Notes: a model not told the origin generated them from the sequence alone. 9,253 bases of DNA from Bordetella parapertussis (GCA_945911685.1 CAMEAW010000112.1:1-9253); one strand, 5' to 3'. Positions 1 to 8,137 are shown, counted from the first letter of the stretch. A program made the numbers and translations.

Positions 1-33
1 CTGGTCGAGTATCATCGACTTAAAGGTTAAGTG

Positions 34-1926
34 ATGAACAAAAAACTTCTCGGGGTCTTGAGTGGAGTCGCCCTGCTCTTTGCTCTTTATGCGGGCACTA
101 GCTGGTATATCGGCGGGCGCGTGCAAACCGAAGCCAACGCTGCGATCGAGTCACTCAACACTTACATCGCAAAAAACTGGTCCGATCACGCTCGCGTCAC
201 CCTGCGTACGTATGAACGGGGTGTATTCACAAGTCAAGCCTCGTACGTGCTAAGTTTTCCTGCCGCTAAAACCGCGACGTTGAAGCCCGAAGTTTTACTG
301 GTCAACCACATCGCGCACGACGCGCTCTCTTTCGCGCAAATAGGACATAAAAATTTTGATTGGTTGTCTGCGTCAATTCACACGACTTTAGAACCCACAG
401 CGTTCACCGAAGCCTTATTCAAAGCGACGGGTGGGCGGTCGCTGATTGAGGGGCGCACACAACTCAGCGCCAAAGGCGTGGCCAAACTTGACTGGATCAT
501 TCGCCCGGTCGACCACACTCAAGACACCGTTCGTTCACGATTTGCTGGGGCCACCTTAGTCGCCGAACTCGGCCCCGCCTTTAGTCATACCAAAGGTGAG
601 CTCAAAGTCGAGGCGCTGAATATTACCGATGGCAAAATCACGCTCGAGATCAAGTCAAGCCGCCTGCACACCGATACCCACCCAGGACAGTCAGGCTTGA
701 ATATCGGCCTAAGCGGCGCAGACATCGGCGAACTCACGCTGACCTCGTTAAATTTTCCGACCGTCACAGCCAAAAAAATCAACACGCGTTTAATTTTGAA
801 TGAGAAAGACGGCCTGTTAAGCGGGCAATCTCACTACGATATCGAGCGTTTAACGATCGATAAAAAAGACTGGGGTACGCTTCAACTCACGGCCTCTTAC
901 GACAAGCTCAACAGCAACACCGTCAAGTCACTTGCCGATCTGTACAGCACGATGCTGGCGCGCTCACTGAACAACGAGCCCGAGGCCGACCTGATGACGG
1001 CAGCAGACCTGAAGCAGTTTTGGGGATACGTACAAACGCTCGTCAAAAATAATCCGTCGCTCAGACTCGATCCGTTCGTTTGGCAGACCGCCCAAGGGCA
1101 AAGCTCAATCACCTTAAGCACGGTACTTGCCCCCGTTGAGTTGCGCAGCAATGGCATAGGCTTAAACGGCAACCCGATTCAAGCGATCGATGCCACGATT
1201 GCCATCTCGCGCGCGATGGCTGTTGGCGTGCTGGCCACAGGTCTTGAAACAAGTGGTATTCATCAAGTACAGGCTAAAAGTACCGCCGAAAAAGACATCA
1301 CTGCTGCGCTTGACGTTGCTGCTAAATTAAAACTGGGCACCCTCAAGGGCGATCGCCTCGTCATTCAACTGAGCTTTAAAGACAGCGTGTTTAAGGTGAA
1401 TGGGCAGCCTGTTGCGCCAGAAACCTTGCTCACGCTCGCCTCTTCACTGGTGCCTGCCGGCTGGCTTTCGGCAGAGCCTGTCGCAAGCGCCGATGGGCCC
1501 GACGAGGCAGCAGCAATCAGGCATCTCGACCCCTCCGTTCTGGCTAGCATTTTGACGGCTGCCGACTTCTCTTTTGAAGAGGTCAAAGACGAGCAGGGCG
1601 ATCCCTTACTCAAGGTTTCGCCCGGCGACTCAGGAGCCGCCAAAATCGATATGTTGTTTGTTGGCTGCGGAACAGATCCAAGCTGCGAAGACGTGCTGTT
1701 GCGTGCAACATACTCACCCAACAAACCGGTGGCGCTTAAAGTGGCCAACGACTGGAACCTACGCAATCGCTGGGCACGCGCCTACGTGAACGACAAAAGA
1801 GAAGCCGTGATCGAGATGGATATCAGTGCGTATGGGGGGATTGGGCGCGATGCCGTCGAAGGCATGGTGAATACCTTCTTTAAAATCGTGCGAGATTTTT
1901 CTAAAGAACTCGAGCGGTCAAACTAA
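34..1926 (+). CDS. DUF945 (YdgA-like) membrane-anchored protein with C-terminal YbjN-like domain
   Basis: Function is unknown; this is probably an inner-membrane-anchored periplasmic protein. Residues 5-26 form one hydrophobic helix after Lys3-Lys4, followed by the YIGGRVQTEANAAIESLN segment that resembles the start of DUF945/YdgA proteins. The body to about residue 478 is rich in alternating beta-type segments, as in that family. After an Ala/acidic linker (about 480-496), residues 497-630 read as a YbjN-type domain: LDPSVLASIL, an EQGDPLLKV segment, a Cys545/Cys551 pair (VGCGTDPSCED), and NDWNLRNRWARAYVN followed by IEMDISAYGG. The total of 630 residues exceeds the roughly 480-500 I expect for plain YdgA-like proteins, which fits the extra domain. 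ATG34 is preferred over GTG31 because AAAGG at 22-26 is 7 bases from ATG34 and only 4 from GTG31. The gene converges with gcvP. The DUF945 call is by pattern memory and moderate; the YbjN call is somewhat firmer. Confidence 0.75.
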   Translation: MNKKLLGVLSGVALLFALYAGTSWYIGGRVQTEANAAIESLNTYIAKNWSDHARVTLRTYERGVFTSQASYVLSFPAAKTATLKPEVLLVNHIAHDALSFAQIGHKNFDWLSASIHTTLEPTAFTEALFKATGGRSLIEGRTQLSAKGVAKLDWIIRPVDHTQDTVRSRFAGATLVAELGPAFSHTKGELKVEALNITDGKITLEIKSSRLHTDTHPGQSGLNIGLSGADIGELTLTSLNFPTVTAKKINTRLILNEKDGLLSGQSHYDIERLTIDKKDWGTLQLTASYDKLNSNTVKSLADLYSTMLARSLNNEPEADLMTAADLKQFWGYVQTLVKNNPSLRLDPFVWQTAQGQSSITLSTVLAPVELRSNGIGLNGNPIQAIDATIAISRAMAVGVLATGLETSGIHQVQAKSTAEKDITAALDVAAKLKLGTLKGDRLVIQLSFKDSVFKVNGQPVAPETLLTLASSLVPAGWLSAEPVASADGPDEAAAIRHLDPSVLASILTAADFSFEEVKDEQGDPLLKVSPGDSGAAKIDMLFVGCGTDPSCEDVLLRATYSPNKPVALKVANDWNLRNRWARAYVNDKREAVIEMDISAYGGIGRDAVEGMVNTFFKIVRDFSKELERSN

Positions 1927-1990
1927 CCGCCTCGTTCAACCGGATCTTTGTTGATTCTTCTCTGCGGCAAAAATTAATTCTGACTTTGAC

Positions 1991-2026
1991 AAAACTAAGC
2001 CGACGATTGCCTAAACAATCATCGGC
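1991..2026 (-). terminator. Rho-independent terminator of the gcvTHP operon
   Basis: Read on the minus strand, arms at 2016-2026 and 1999-2009 form an 11-bp stem (GCCGATGATTG with CAATCGTCGGC, one G-U pair) around a 6-base loop, followed by TTAGTTTT at 1998-1991. It lies about 65 bases after the gcvP stop. Read on the plus strand, the G-U position becomes a C-A mismatch and no T-run follows, so it should serve gcvP mainly. In the remainder of the 1927-2090 gap I see only weaker hairpins for the plus-strand gene: 1911-1934 over its stop codon, and 2029-2044 followed by a short T-rich stretch. Confidence 0.75.
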
Positions 2027-2090
2027 TCGCGGCTTCATAACCGCACTCTTTTAGTGACAACTACGCCCTCACAGCACTACCCAAGCGTGA

Positions 2091-4955
2091 CTAAGCGTAC
2101 GCCTCGATTGGTAAGCACGCACACACTAAGTTGCGATCACCCCACGCATTGTCGACACGACCCACCGCGGGCCAATACTTGTTGTCACGCAGGCTCGCGA
2201 CAGGATAGGCCGCTTGTTGACGCGGATAGTCGTGATGCCATTCTTCGGCAAGCAGCATTTGCGCGGTGTGTGGTGCGTTCTTGAGCACGTTGTCGCTACA
2301 ATCGCGTTCGCCTCGCTCGATCTGAGCAATTTCTTGGCGGATCGCGATCATGGCGTCGACAAAACGATCAAGCTCAGCCAGGCCTTCAGACTCGGTTGGC
2401 TCAACCATCAGGGTTCCGGCTACCGGAAAACTCATCGTTGGCGCGTGAAAACCGTAATCCATCAAGCGCTTGGCAATGTCTTCGGCCGAGATGCCAGAGG
2501 CTTCTTTGATATCGTGCATATCGAGAATACATTCGTGCGCCACACGTCCGTTACGGCCGCTATACAACACGGGATAATGCCCCGCCAAACGACGCGCAAT
2601 GTAGTTGGCACTTAAGATGGCAACCTCTGTGGCGCGACGTAAACCCGACGCACCCATCAACGAAATATACACAAACGGAATCGGCAAAATACTGGCCGAA
2701 CCAAACGGTGCTGCCGACACGGGGCCAACTGGCACCTTGCCAGAAAGCGTACCGTTTTCGCCGACAACCCCTGGCAAGAACGGTGCCAAATGTGCACGCA
2801 CACCTACCGGCCCTACACCGGGTCCACCGCCGCCATGCGGAATGCAAAACGTTTTGTGCAGGTTCAAGTGCGACACATCCGAACCAAATTTACCTGGCTG
2901 AGCAACCCCAACCATGGCATTCATGTTCGCGCCATCCATGTACACCTGGCCGCCGGCGGCGTGGATCATGTCACAGATGCCCGTGATCGCCTCTTCAAAC
3001 ACGCCGTGCGTTGAAGGATAGGTGACCATCAGGGCGGCCAAACGGTCGCCCGCCTGCGCAATCTTGACCTCTAAATCTTCAAGATCAACGTTGCCGTGTG
3101 CGTCTGATTTCACTACCACAACATCCATGCCGACCATATTGGCCGAAGCAGGGTTGGTGCCATGCGCAGACGAAGGAATCAAACAGATGTCACGCTGTGA
3201 CTGACCATTGGCACGGTGATACGCGCGAATCGCCAGTAGCCCAGCATATTCGCCCTGCGCACCAGAGTTTGGCTGCAGGCTGATCGCGTCGTAGCCCGTG
3301 ATTTCGCACAGGTCTTTTGACAAACGCTCGATCATGGTTTGATAGCCAAGCGTCTGCTCGGCTGGTGCAAAAGGATGAATGCTCGCAAATTCGGGCCAAG
3401 TCACCGGGATCATTTCAACGGTCGCGTTGAGCTTCATGGTGCATGAGCCCAACGGAATCATCGTGCGATCCAGCGCTAAATCTTTATCTGACAATTTGCG
3501 CAAGTAGCGCAACATGTCGGTTTCGGATTGGATGCTCGAAAATATAGGGTGACTCAAAATCGCCTGCTTGCGCTTCACAGCACCAGGAATGCCAGGCAAA
3601 CCGGCTAGCGACGTAGCAAGGGCCGGTGCAGCTTTGCCCAGTGCCGTCGCAAACAGCGCCACCAGTTGCTCAAGATCACTGCCCGTTACCGTTTCATCGA
3701 GCGAGATCGAAAGTTGCGAGGCGCTCACGTGACGCAAATTCATGCGGGCAGCACGCGCAGCCTGCAAGAGTTTTTCGGTTTGGGCGCCGGTGTTTAACAA
3801 CAAGGTATCAAAAAATGTTTCATTGACCACTTCGATACCTAACGTGGTCAGGGCTTGGCGTAACAGCGCTGCCGCGTGCTGCACCCGAGTGGCCATCGCG
3901 GTCAGGCCTTTAGGGCCATGCCATAACGCATACATGCTCGACATCACGGCCAACAGTACCTGTGCAGTACAAATGTTTGACGTCGCTTTTTCGCGGCGGA
4001 TGTGTTGCTCGCGCGTTTGCAAGGCCAAACGCAGCGCCGGATTGCCCTGCGCGTCTTTTGACACGCCAACCAAGCGCCCGGGCATATTGCGTTTGAACGC
4101 ATCTTTGCAGGCCATAAAGCCCGCATGCGGGCCACCAAAACCAAAGGGCACACCAAAACGCTGGGCTGAACCGATCGCAATGTCGGCATCCCAGTGCCCT
4201 GGGGGCTCAAGCAAAGTCAACGCCAAGAGGTCTGTAGCACAAGCCACAACACCACCTTGTGCATGGACCTGAGCCGTCAAGGCACGGTAATCCGCGACAG
4301 AGCCCAACGACTGTGGATATTGCACCAACAAACCAAAGCAGTCTGGCACACCTTTCAGCTCATCGCCCACGATCACGTCAATATCCAAGCCATCGGCGCG
4401 GGTACGAATCACTTCGATGGTTTGGGGATGGCAATGCTGCGACACGAAAAATACTTTGCTCGCCGCTTGCGAGGCCCTGCGCGCCAGCGTCATCGCTTCG
4501 GCAGCAGCGGTACCTTCATCCAGCAACGAGGCATTTGAAATATCAAGCCCCGTCAGATCAGCCACCATCGTTTGATAGTTTAGGATCGCCTCAAGGCGAC
4601 CTTGCGCGATCTCGGGCTGGTAAGGCGTGTACGCCGTGTACCAAGCTGGGTTTTCAAGGATATTGCGCAAAATCACATTGGGCGTGTGCGTGCCGTAATA
4701 GCCCTGACCAATGTAGTTGCGAAAGACTTGATTGCCCGCTGCGATTTTTTTCATTTCGGCCAGTACGTCGGCCTCGGCGCGGGGGGCAGGAAGATTGAGC
4801 TCGCGCGTCATGCGAATGTTGGCGGGCACAACTTCTTGCATCAAGGCCTCAAGACTCGGCGCCTCGATAGCGTCGAGCATGCGTTGTTGATCGGCCTCGC
4901 TGGGGCCGATATGACGGGGGATAAACTCGCCTGACGTATCCATGATGTTTGACAT
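2091..4955 (-). CDS. gcvP: Glycine dehydrogenase (decarboxylating), P protein of the glycine cleavage system
   Basis: This PLP enzyme decarboxylates glycine and transfers the aminomethyl group to the lipoyl arm of GcvH, releasing CO2 in the cytoplasm. Its 954 residues match the long, single-chain P protein (about 950-960 residues) and not the split two-subunit form. The N-terminal half carries FIPRHIGP near the start, [19 protein letters not shown], and [18 protein letters not shown]. The C-terminal half carries [13 protein letters not shown] and the PLP site [20 protein letters not shown], with the Schiff-base lysine at Lys701. The start ATG4955 has an AAGG (4965-4968) 9 bases upstream that overlaps the gcvH stop codon. 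Only 11 bases separate the two genes, so translational coupling is likely. It is the last gene of the operon, ahead of the terminator at 1991-2026. No frameshift or missing core motif was seen. Confidence 0.98.
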   Translation of the reverse strand: MSNIMDTSGEFIPRHIGPSEADQQRMLDAIEAPSLEALMQEVVPANIRMTRELNLPAPRAEADVLAEMKKIAAGNQVFRNYIGQGYYGTHTPNVILRNILENPAWYTAYTPYQPEIAQGRLEAILNYQTMVADLTGLDISNASLLDEGTAAAEAMTLARRASQAASKVFFVSQHCHPQTIEVIRTRADGLDIDVIVGDELKGVPDCFGLLVQYPQSLGSVADYRALTAQVHAQGGVVACATDLLALTLLEPPGHWDADIAIGSAQRFGVPFGFGGPHAGFMACKDAFKRNMPGRLVGVSKDAQGNPALRLALQTREQHIRREKATSNICTAQVLLAVMSSMYALWHGPKGLTAMATRVQHAAALLRQALTTLGIEVVNETFFDTLLLNTGAQTEKLLQAARAARMNLRHVSASQLSISLDETVTGSDLEQLVALFATALGKAAPALATSLAGLPGIPGAVKRKQAILSHPIFSSIQSETDMLRYLRKLSDKDLALDRTMIPLGSCTMKLNATVEMIPVTWPEFASIHPFAPAEQTLGYQTMIERLSKDLCEITGYDAISLQPNSGAQGEYAGLLAIRAYHRANGQSQRDICLIPSSAHGTNPASANMVGMDVVVVKSDAHGNVDLEDLEVKIAQAGDRLAALMVTYPSTHGVFEEAITGICDMIHAAGGQVYMDGANMNAMVGVAQPGKFGSDVSHLNLHKTFCIPHGGGGPGVGPVGVRAHLAPFLPGVVGENGTLSGKVPVGPVSAAPFGSASILPIPFVYISLMGASGLRRATEVAILSANYIARRLAGHYPVLYSGRNGRVAHECILDMHDIKEASGISAEDIAKRLMDYGFHAPTMSFPVAGTLMVEPTESEGLAELDRFVDAMIAIRQEIAQIERGERDCSDNVLKNAPHTAQMLLAEEWHHDYPRQQAAYPVASLRDNKYWPAVGRVDNAWGDRNLVCACLPIEAYA

Positions 4956-4966
4956 AGTGATTGACC

Positions 4967-5347
4967 TTAACTTGCGTCTGCGACAGCCTGGTAGCCTGCT
5001 GCATCGAGCAAGCCATTGACGTCGGCTGGGTTGTTGGCTTTGATTTTAAAAATCCAGGTGCCGTAAGGCGAAGCGTTAATGGTTTCGGGCGCATCGTTCA
5101 ACGCCTCGTTAAAACCAACAATTTCGCCCGCGACAGGTGCGTAAATATCAGAGGCTGCCTTGACAGACTCAACCACCCCTGCGGTTGCGCCCGCTGCGAG
5201 CTTGGCGCCAACTTTAACGTCACCCACAAAAACCAAATCACCGAGCTGCTCTTGCGCAGGGCCAGTAATACCGACCAACATGACATCGCCCTCGGCCATA
5301 ATCCATTCGTGACTGGTTGCGTATTTACGATCGTTAGGAATGCTCAT
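4967..5347 (-). CDS. gcvH: Glycine cleavage system H protein (lipoyl carrier)
   Basis: This small lipoylated carrier shuttles the aminomethyl intermediate from GcvP to GcvT, then presents dihydrolipoyl for reoxidation by the L protein. The 126 residues begin [15 protein letters not shown], the usual H-protein start, and carry the lipoylation motif [19 protein letters not shown] with the modified lysine at Lys63. An upstream in-frame ATG at 5419 would add 24 residues (MTQDFKFHTLFFYCIESQ...) unlike any H protein and has no comparable ribosome site, so ATG5347 is chosen. The gene lies 72 AT-rich bases after gcvT and 11 before gcvP. Its lipoate attachment enzymes and Lpd are not in this window. 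Confidence 0.97.
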   Translation of the reverse strand: MSIPNDRKYATSHEWIMAEGDVMLVGITGPAQEQLGDLVFVGDVKVGAKLAAGATAGVVESVKAASDIYAPVAGEIVGFNEALNDAPETINASPYGTWIFKIKANNPADVNGLLDAAGYQAVADAS

Positions 5348-5352
5348 GAAAG

Positions 5353-5358
5353 TCTCCT
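5353..5358 (-). promoter_or_regulatory. Ribosome binding site that fixes the gcvH start
   Basis: The minus strand reads AGGAGA here, with AGGAG ending 6 bases before ATG5347. This is the strongest Shine-Dalgarno match in the operon and supports the shorter GcvH over the 24-residue-longer reading frame. Confidence 0.8.
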
Positions 5359-5419
5359 GAAATTTTTGGGATTCGATACAGTAAAAAAATAAAGTGTGAA
5401 ATTTAAAATCTTGCGTCAA

Positions 5420-6523
5420 TTACTTGGCGTGCACGACCTCAGCGCCCTGCCGAACAAAGGGTAGCTTGCAGACCTCGGCAGGCACCCACTTGCCACGAAT
5501 ATCGATCTCAACGTGATCGCCCACCTCAACACCTAGCGGCAAACGTGCAAAACCAATTGAGACACCGAGCGTGGGCGACATCGTGCCGCTTGTCACCTCA
5601 CCTAAACCATCATCGGTGCGCACCGCCATGTGTGCGCGCATCACGCCGCGATCTAACAGCTTGAGTCCGATAAACACTTTGGGATCCGCAAACTGCTTAA
5701 GCGCCTTGCGCCCAATAAAGAACCGCTCTGGGTCTTTAAGCGATACCGTCCAGGTAAGGCCGGCTTGATTAGGATGAATTAGTTCATCCATATCCTGACC
5801 ATATAAATTCATACCGGCTTCTAGGCGCAGCGTGTCGCGCGCGCCCAGGCCGCAAGGGTGAACGTCCTGACCAATCAGGTCATCCCACAGCTGGGCAACC
5901 TCAGTTGCTGGCAAGACGATCTCAAAACCGTCTTCGCCGGTGTAACCCGTGCGAGCCACCAAAATATCACCCACAAAGACCGCAGCACAAAACACACCAA
6001 GATTTTGCGTAGCCGCTTGCCAGGCAGGGCGCGCGGCCCACACCTTAGCGCGGGCGTTTGGCCCCTGTACCGCCACCATCGCCAGATCGCGACGCGGTGT
6101 CACGGTGACTTGAAATTTTTCGGCTGCGGCCACGCGCTGCATCCAGGAAATATCTTTATCGGCCGTACCCGCATTGACTACCAGACGCCATTGCGTAGCT
6201 GTAAAAAAATAAACAATGAGGTCGTCAATCACGCCCCCCTCGGGGTTCAACATACAGGAGTAAAGCGCCTTGCCAGGCTGCGTCAACTTAGACACATCGT
6301 TGGCAACCAATCTGCGTAAAAACGCTGTCGCATCGGTGCCGGTCACATCAACATTTAACATGTGCGAAACGTCAAAAATGCCGGCGTCGCGGCGCACCGC
6401 GTGGTGCTCTTCGATTTGTGAACCGTAATTGACGGGCATATCCCAGCCACCAAAATCGACCATGCGGGCACCTGCCTTGACATGCGTCTCGTGCAGAGGC
6501 GTGCGTTTTAAAGTAGCAGACAT
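5420..6523 (-). CDS. gcvT: Glycine cleavage system T protein (aminomethyltransferase)
   Basis: This enzyme takes the aminomethyl group from GcvH, releases ammonia and makes 5,10-methylene-tetrahydrofolate, leaving dihydrolipoyl-H. The 367 residues fit the family (about 360-370). Visible hallmarks in order are [20 protein letters not shown] and [20 protein letters not shown] near the N-terminus, and [14 protein letters not shown] containing Asp100-Asp101; by family alignment Asp101 is expected to be catalytic. [33 protein letters not shown] and a C-terminal GCV_T-type barrel with [18 protein letters not shown] follow. It starts at ATG6523 with TGGAG (6531-6535) 7 bases upstream. It is the first gene of gcvT-gcvH-gcvP, directly behind the tandem glycine riboswitch, so its expression should rise with glycine. 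Confidence 0.97.
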   Translation of the reverse strand: MSATLKRTPLHETHVKAGARMVDFGGWDMPVNYGSQIEEHHAVRRDAGIFDVSHMLNVDVTGTDATAFLRRLVANDVSKLTQPGKALYSCMLNPEGGVIDDLIVYFFTATQWRLVVNAGTADKDISWMQRVAAAEKFQVTVTPRRDLAMVAVQGPNARAKVWAARPAWQAATQNLGVFCAAVFVGDILVARTGYTGEDGFEIVLPATEVAQLWDDLIGQDVHPCGLGARDTLRLEAGMNLYGQDMDELIHPNQAGLTWTVSLKDPERFFIGRKALKQFADPKVFIGLKLLDRGVMRAHMAVRTDDGLGEVTSGTMSPTLGVSIGFARLPLGVEVGDHVEIDIRGKWVPAEVCKLPFVRQGAEVVHAK

Positions 6524-6530
6524 GGAAAAG

Positions 6531-6535
6531 CTCCA
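6531..6535 (-). promoter_or_regulatory. gcvT ribosome binding site, next to the riboswitch platform
   Basis: The minus strand reads TGGAG, 7 bases before ATG6523. The seven bases CTGTTCT at 6541-6535, which run into this site, can pair with AGGACAG of glycine aptamer 2 (one G-U). Access to this site could therefore depend on whether the aptamer is folded. Confidence 0.7.
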
Positions 6536-6543
6536 GAACAGTC

Positions 6544-6602
6544 AAAGGACGAACGGTTTAAACGCCCACGTCTAACGTAAGCGTTTGCACCAGCGTTCGC
6601 CC
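6544..6602 (-). promoter_or_regulatory. Expression platform of the glycine riboswitch: nested hairpin before gcvT
   Basis: Between aptamer 2 and the gcvT ribosome site the minus-strand RNA can fold into an inner 12-bp hairpin (6586-6560: AAACGCUUACGU, loop UAG, ACGUGGGCGUUU, with two U-G pairs). This is enclosed by an outer 9-bp stem (GGGCGAACG at 6602-6594 with CGUUCGUCC at 6555-6547, one G-U). Only three Us follow, so it is not a convincing terminator. GUCCUUU at 6550-6544 is also a perfect complement of AAAGGAC at 6613-6607, inside the conserved 3' strand of aptamer 2, so the outer stem and the aptamer-invading helix cannot both form. The pairings are seen in the sequence; the switching role is inferred. 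Confidence 0.55.
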
Positions 6603-6835
6603 CTCTGTCCTTTTGCCTGAGAGTTGCCCTGCGTGTGAGCAGGTGTGCACCTTCGGCGCCCGTGTTGGCCATGCGGCCGCGGGTCTCTCCAGAGTGTTGT
6701 GTTGCCGCATGCCTATAAAACATGCAACATTGCAGATTGCGGTATGGGAAGCCTGAGCGATTCTGGGCGAATTGCGCCTTCGGCGGCAAACTAGGGTGAC
6801 CATTACGTTACCCGCTGCACTCTCCCGCAAACTGC
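6603..6835 (-). ncRNA. Tandem glycine riboswitch (two aptamers) controlling gcvTHP
   Basis: Two glycine aptamers lie head to tail on the minus strand upstream of gcvT. Aptamer 1 (6828-6739) has GCGGGAGAG, CCGAAGG (6783-6777), GCTCAGGC (6758-6751) and a closing GCGG/CCGC P1. Aptamer 2 (6695-6603) has CTCTGGAGAG, CCGAAGG (6656-6650), CTCTCAGGCAAAAGGACAG and a P1 of CTCTG/CAGAG, plus a CCTGC/GCAGG side hairpin. The leader GCAGUUUGCGG (6835-6825) pairs with CCGCAAUCUGC (6742-6732) in 10 of 11 positions, extending P1 of aptamer 1 into the leader-linker (P0) helix known from this class. The linker (6738-6696) contains a hairpin of catgcaac-type arms with a 9-base loop. In this family glycine binding ahead of gcvT normally raises expression; the mode (translation or transcription) is not certain here. 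Confidence 0.93.
6701..6728 (-). repeat. Inverted repeat forming the inter-aptamer linker hairpin
   Basis: On the minus strand GTTGCATG (6728-6721) and CATGCGGCAAC (6711-6701) flank a 9-base A/T-rich loop. GUUG/CAAC plus CAUG/CAUG can pair with a three-base bulge. It sits between the two aptamers inside the transcribed leader, so it is best read as a linker helix and not as a protein operator. Confidence 0.55.
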
Positions 6836-6850
6836 GTTCACAGCGATGCA

Positions 6851-6880
6851 ATCGTACCGCGAAACTACGGCCTCGGACAA
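6851..6880 (-). promoter_or_regulatory. Candidate sigma-70 promoter of gcvTHP
   Basis: The minus strand carries TTGTCC (6880-6875) and TACGAT (6856-6851), 18 bases apart, each matching four of six consensus bases. Initiation would fall near 6844, about 9 bases before the P0 helix of the riboswitch, which is where a start site must lie for the complete tandem aptamer to be transcribed. The rest of 6829-6940 shows a TTGAGCTCAA palindrome (6922-6931) and a short 6-bp hairpin (6896-6910), but no clear terminator for the upstream flavoprotein gene. Read-through from that gene is therefore possible. Confidence 0.45.
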
Positions 6881-6940
6881 CCCTCTTTGTACATTTAGCG
6901 ACTGCGTCACTTTTTACCCGCTTGAGCTCAACCTGTGCCT

Positions 6941-8137
6941 CTAGAGGCTACGACCACAGGCCACAGCCGAGGCCCAGGCCCACTGAAAGTTATAGCCACC
7001 CAGCCAGCCGGTTACATCGACCGCTTCGCCGATAAAGTGCAAGCCGGGCACCGTTTTAGCCTGCATGCTGCGTTGGTCGAGCCCTTTGGTATCGACCCCC
7101 CCGCGCATGACTTCGGCCTTTTTATAACCGGCGGTACCGTCTGGGATCAACGACCAAGACTGTATGCGTGCCGCAAGCTCGCGCAGCAAGCGATCGGGGG
7201 CATCGGCAATGCGTAGCGCAGCCTGCTCGCCCAGCCACTTTTCGGCCAGGCGCTTAGGCCATAGCCCACCCAGCAAGTTACCCAATTGCTGACGCCCGCC
7301 CGCCTTCGCCTCAAGTAGCGCTGCCGTCATATCTTGACCGGGCGCCAAATCAAGCCGAATGGCTTCTCCTGGCTGCCAATAGCTTGAAATCTGCAAAATC
7401 CCCGGGCCTGACAGGCCGCGGTGGGTAAACAAGACATCTTCAAGAAAGGCAGGCGCGTGGCGACCCGCCCCAGTTGAAATGTTGGCGACAAGGGCGAGCC
7501 CGCTCAATTCACCAAACTCAGCCCACTGGACACCATCAAACGTCAAGGGGACGAGCGCGGGTCGGGGCTCGACAACTTTTAAACCAAACTGGCGTGCAAC
7601 TTTTAAACCGTAATCAGTGGCCCCAAGCTGTGGGATCGCCAAGCCACCCGTCGCGATCACGACTTTATTAACCTGCAATAACCCTTCTGAGGTTGCAAGT
7701 TCAAAGCCGCCCTCGGCGCCCGTCTCGACCCGCGCAATCTGCTGAACCGTGCAAGGCATACGCCACTGCACATTACCCAGCTCGCACTCGGCGCGCAACA
7801 TCTCGATGATATCTTCACTGCTGCGATCGCAAAACAATTGCCCACGATGCTTCTCGTGCCAGGCAATGTTGTAGCGTGCCATCAGGGCAATAAAATCTTG
7901 CGGCGAATAACCCGCTAGCGCCGACTTACAGAAATGCGGATTATTCGAAATAAAGTTTTCGGGCGTGACGGTGCGGTTCGTAAAGTTGCAGCGGCCTCCG
8001 CCCGAGATACGAATTTTTTCGGCCAGTTTTTCTGCGTGATCAATCAACACCACTCGACGCCCACGCTGCGCGGCCACTGCCGCGCACATCATGCCGGCCG
8101 CCCCCGCGCCAATTACCGCGACGTCAAAGTTCTGCAT
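6941..8137 (-). CDS. HI0933/YhiN-family flavoprotein (NAD(P)/FAD-dependent oxidoreductase)
   Basis: A predicted cytoplasmic FAD-binding oxidoreductase of the HI0933/YhiN (TIGR00275-type) family; most members have no assigned substrate, and the bile-acid enzyme BaiN is a distant relative. The 398 residues fit the family's usual 390-410. The N-terminal Rossmann motif VIGAGAAG (Gly10, Gly12, Gly15) ends with the acidic LID at Asp33, followed by the family signature KIRISGGGRCNFTN (41-54). VIATGGLAIPQLGATDYGL lies mid-protein. The C-terminus has VMRGGVDTKGLDQRSM, then LHFIGEAVDVTGWLGGYNFQ, the second FAD contact. The start ATG8137 directly follows the TGA of the decarboxylase gene (TGAATG) with only a weak GAG upstream, suggesting coupled translation. 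The substrate cannot be inferred from the sequence. Confidence 0.9.
   Translation of the reverse strand: MQNFDVAVIGAGAAGMMCAAVAAQRGRRVVLIDHAEKLAEKIRISGGGRCNFTNRTVTPENFISNNPHFCKSALAGYSPQDFIALMARYNIAWHEKHRGQLFCDRSSEDIIEMLRAECELGNVQWRMPCTVQQIARVETGAEGGFELATSEGLLQVNKVVIATGGLAIPQLGATDYGLKVARQFGLKVVEPRPALVPLTFDGVQWAEFGELSGLALVANISTGAGRHAPAFLEDVLFTHRGLSGPGILQISSYWQPGEAIRLDLAPGQDMTAALLEAKAGGRQQLGNLLGGLWPKRLAEKWLGEQAALRIADAPDRLLRELAARIQSWSLIPDGTAGYKKAEVMRGGVDTKGLDQRSMQAKTVPGLHFIGEAVDVTGWLGGYNFQWAWASAVACGRSL

Noticed and set aside
3742..4798. Long plus-strand frames (114-179 codons) opposite gcvP
   Set aside because: They are antisense shadows of a fully conserved GcvP frame, with no ribosome sites and atypical composition.
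5348..5419. N-terminal 24-residue extension of GcvH from ATG5419
   Set aside because: H proteins start at the [12 protein letters not shown] sequence; the strong AGGAG lies just ahead of ATG5347 and the extension is AT-rich intergenic sequence.
5380..5419. Internal promoter between gcvT and gcvH (TTGACG next to the gcvT stop, A/T-rich stretch after it)
   Set aside because: The -35-like hexamer is good, but no -10 with more than about three matches falls at 16-19 bases spacing.
6712..6717. TATAGG on the minus strand as a -10 box for gcvT
   Set aside because: It has no acceptable -35 and lies in the loop of the inter-aptamer hairpin. A start there would remove aptamer 1 and the P0 leader, which are well conserved.
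6508..6851. Open reading frames of 93 and 97 codons on the minus strand upstream of gcvT
   Set aside because: They lie across the riboswitch, show no protein-like composition or ribosome site, and the structured RNA explains the sequence better.
6896..6911. Plus-strand hairpin followed by TTTTT as a terminator
   Set aside because: The stem is only six positions with a C-A mismatch on that strand, and no plus-strand gene precedes it.
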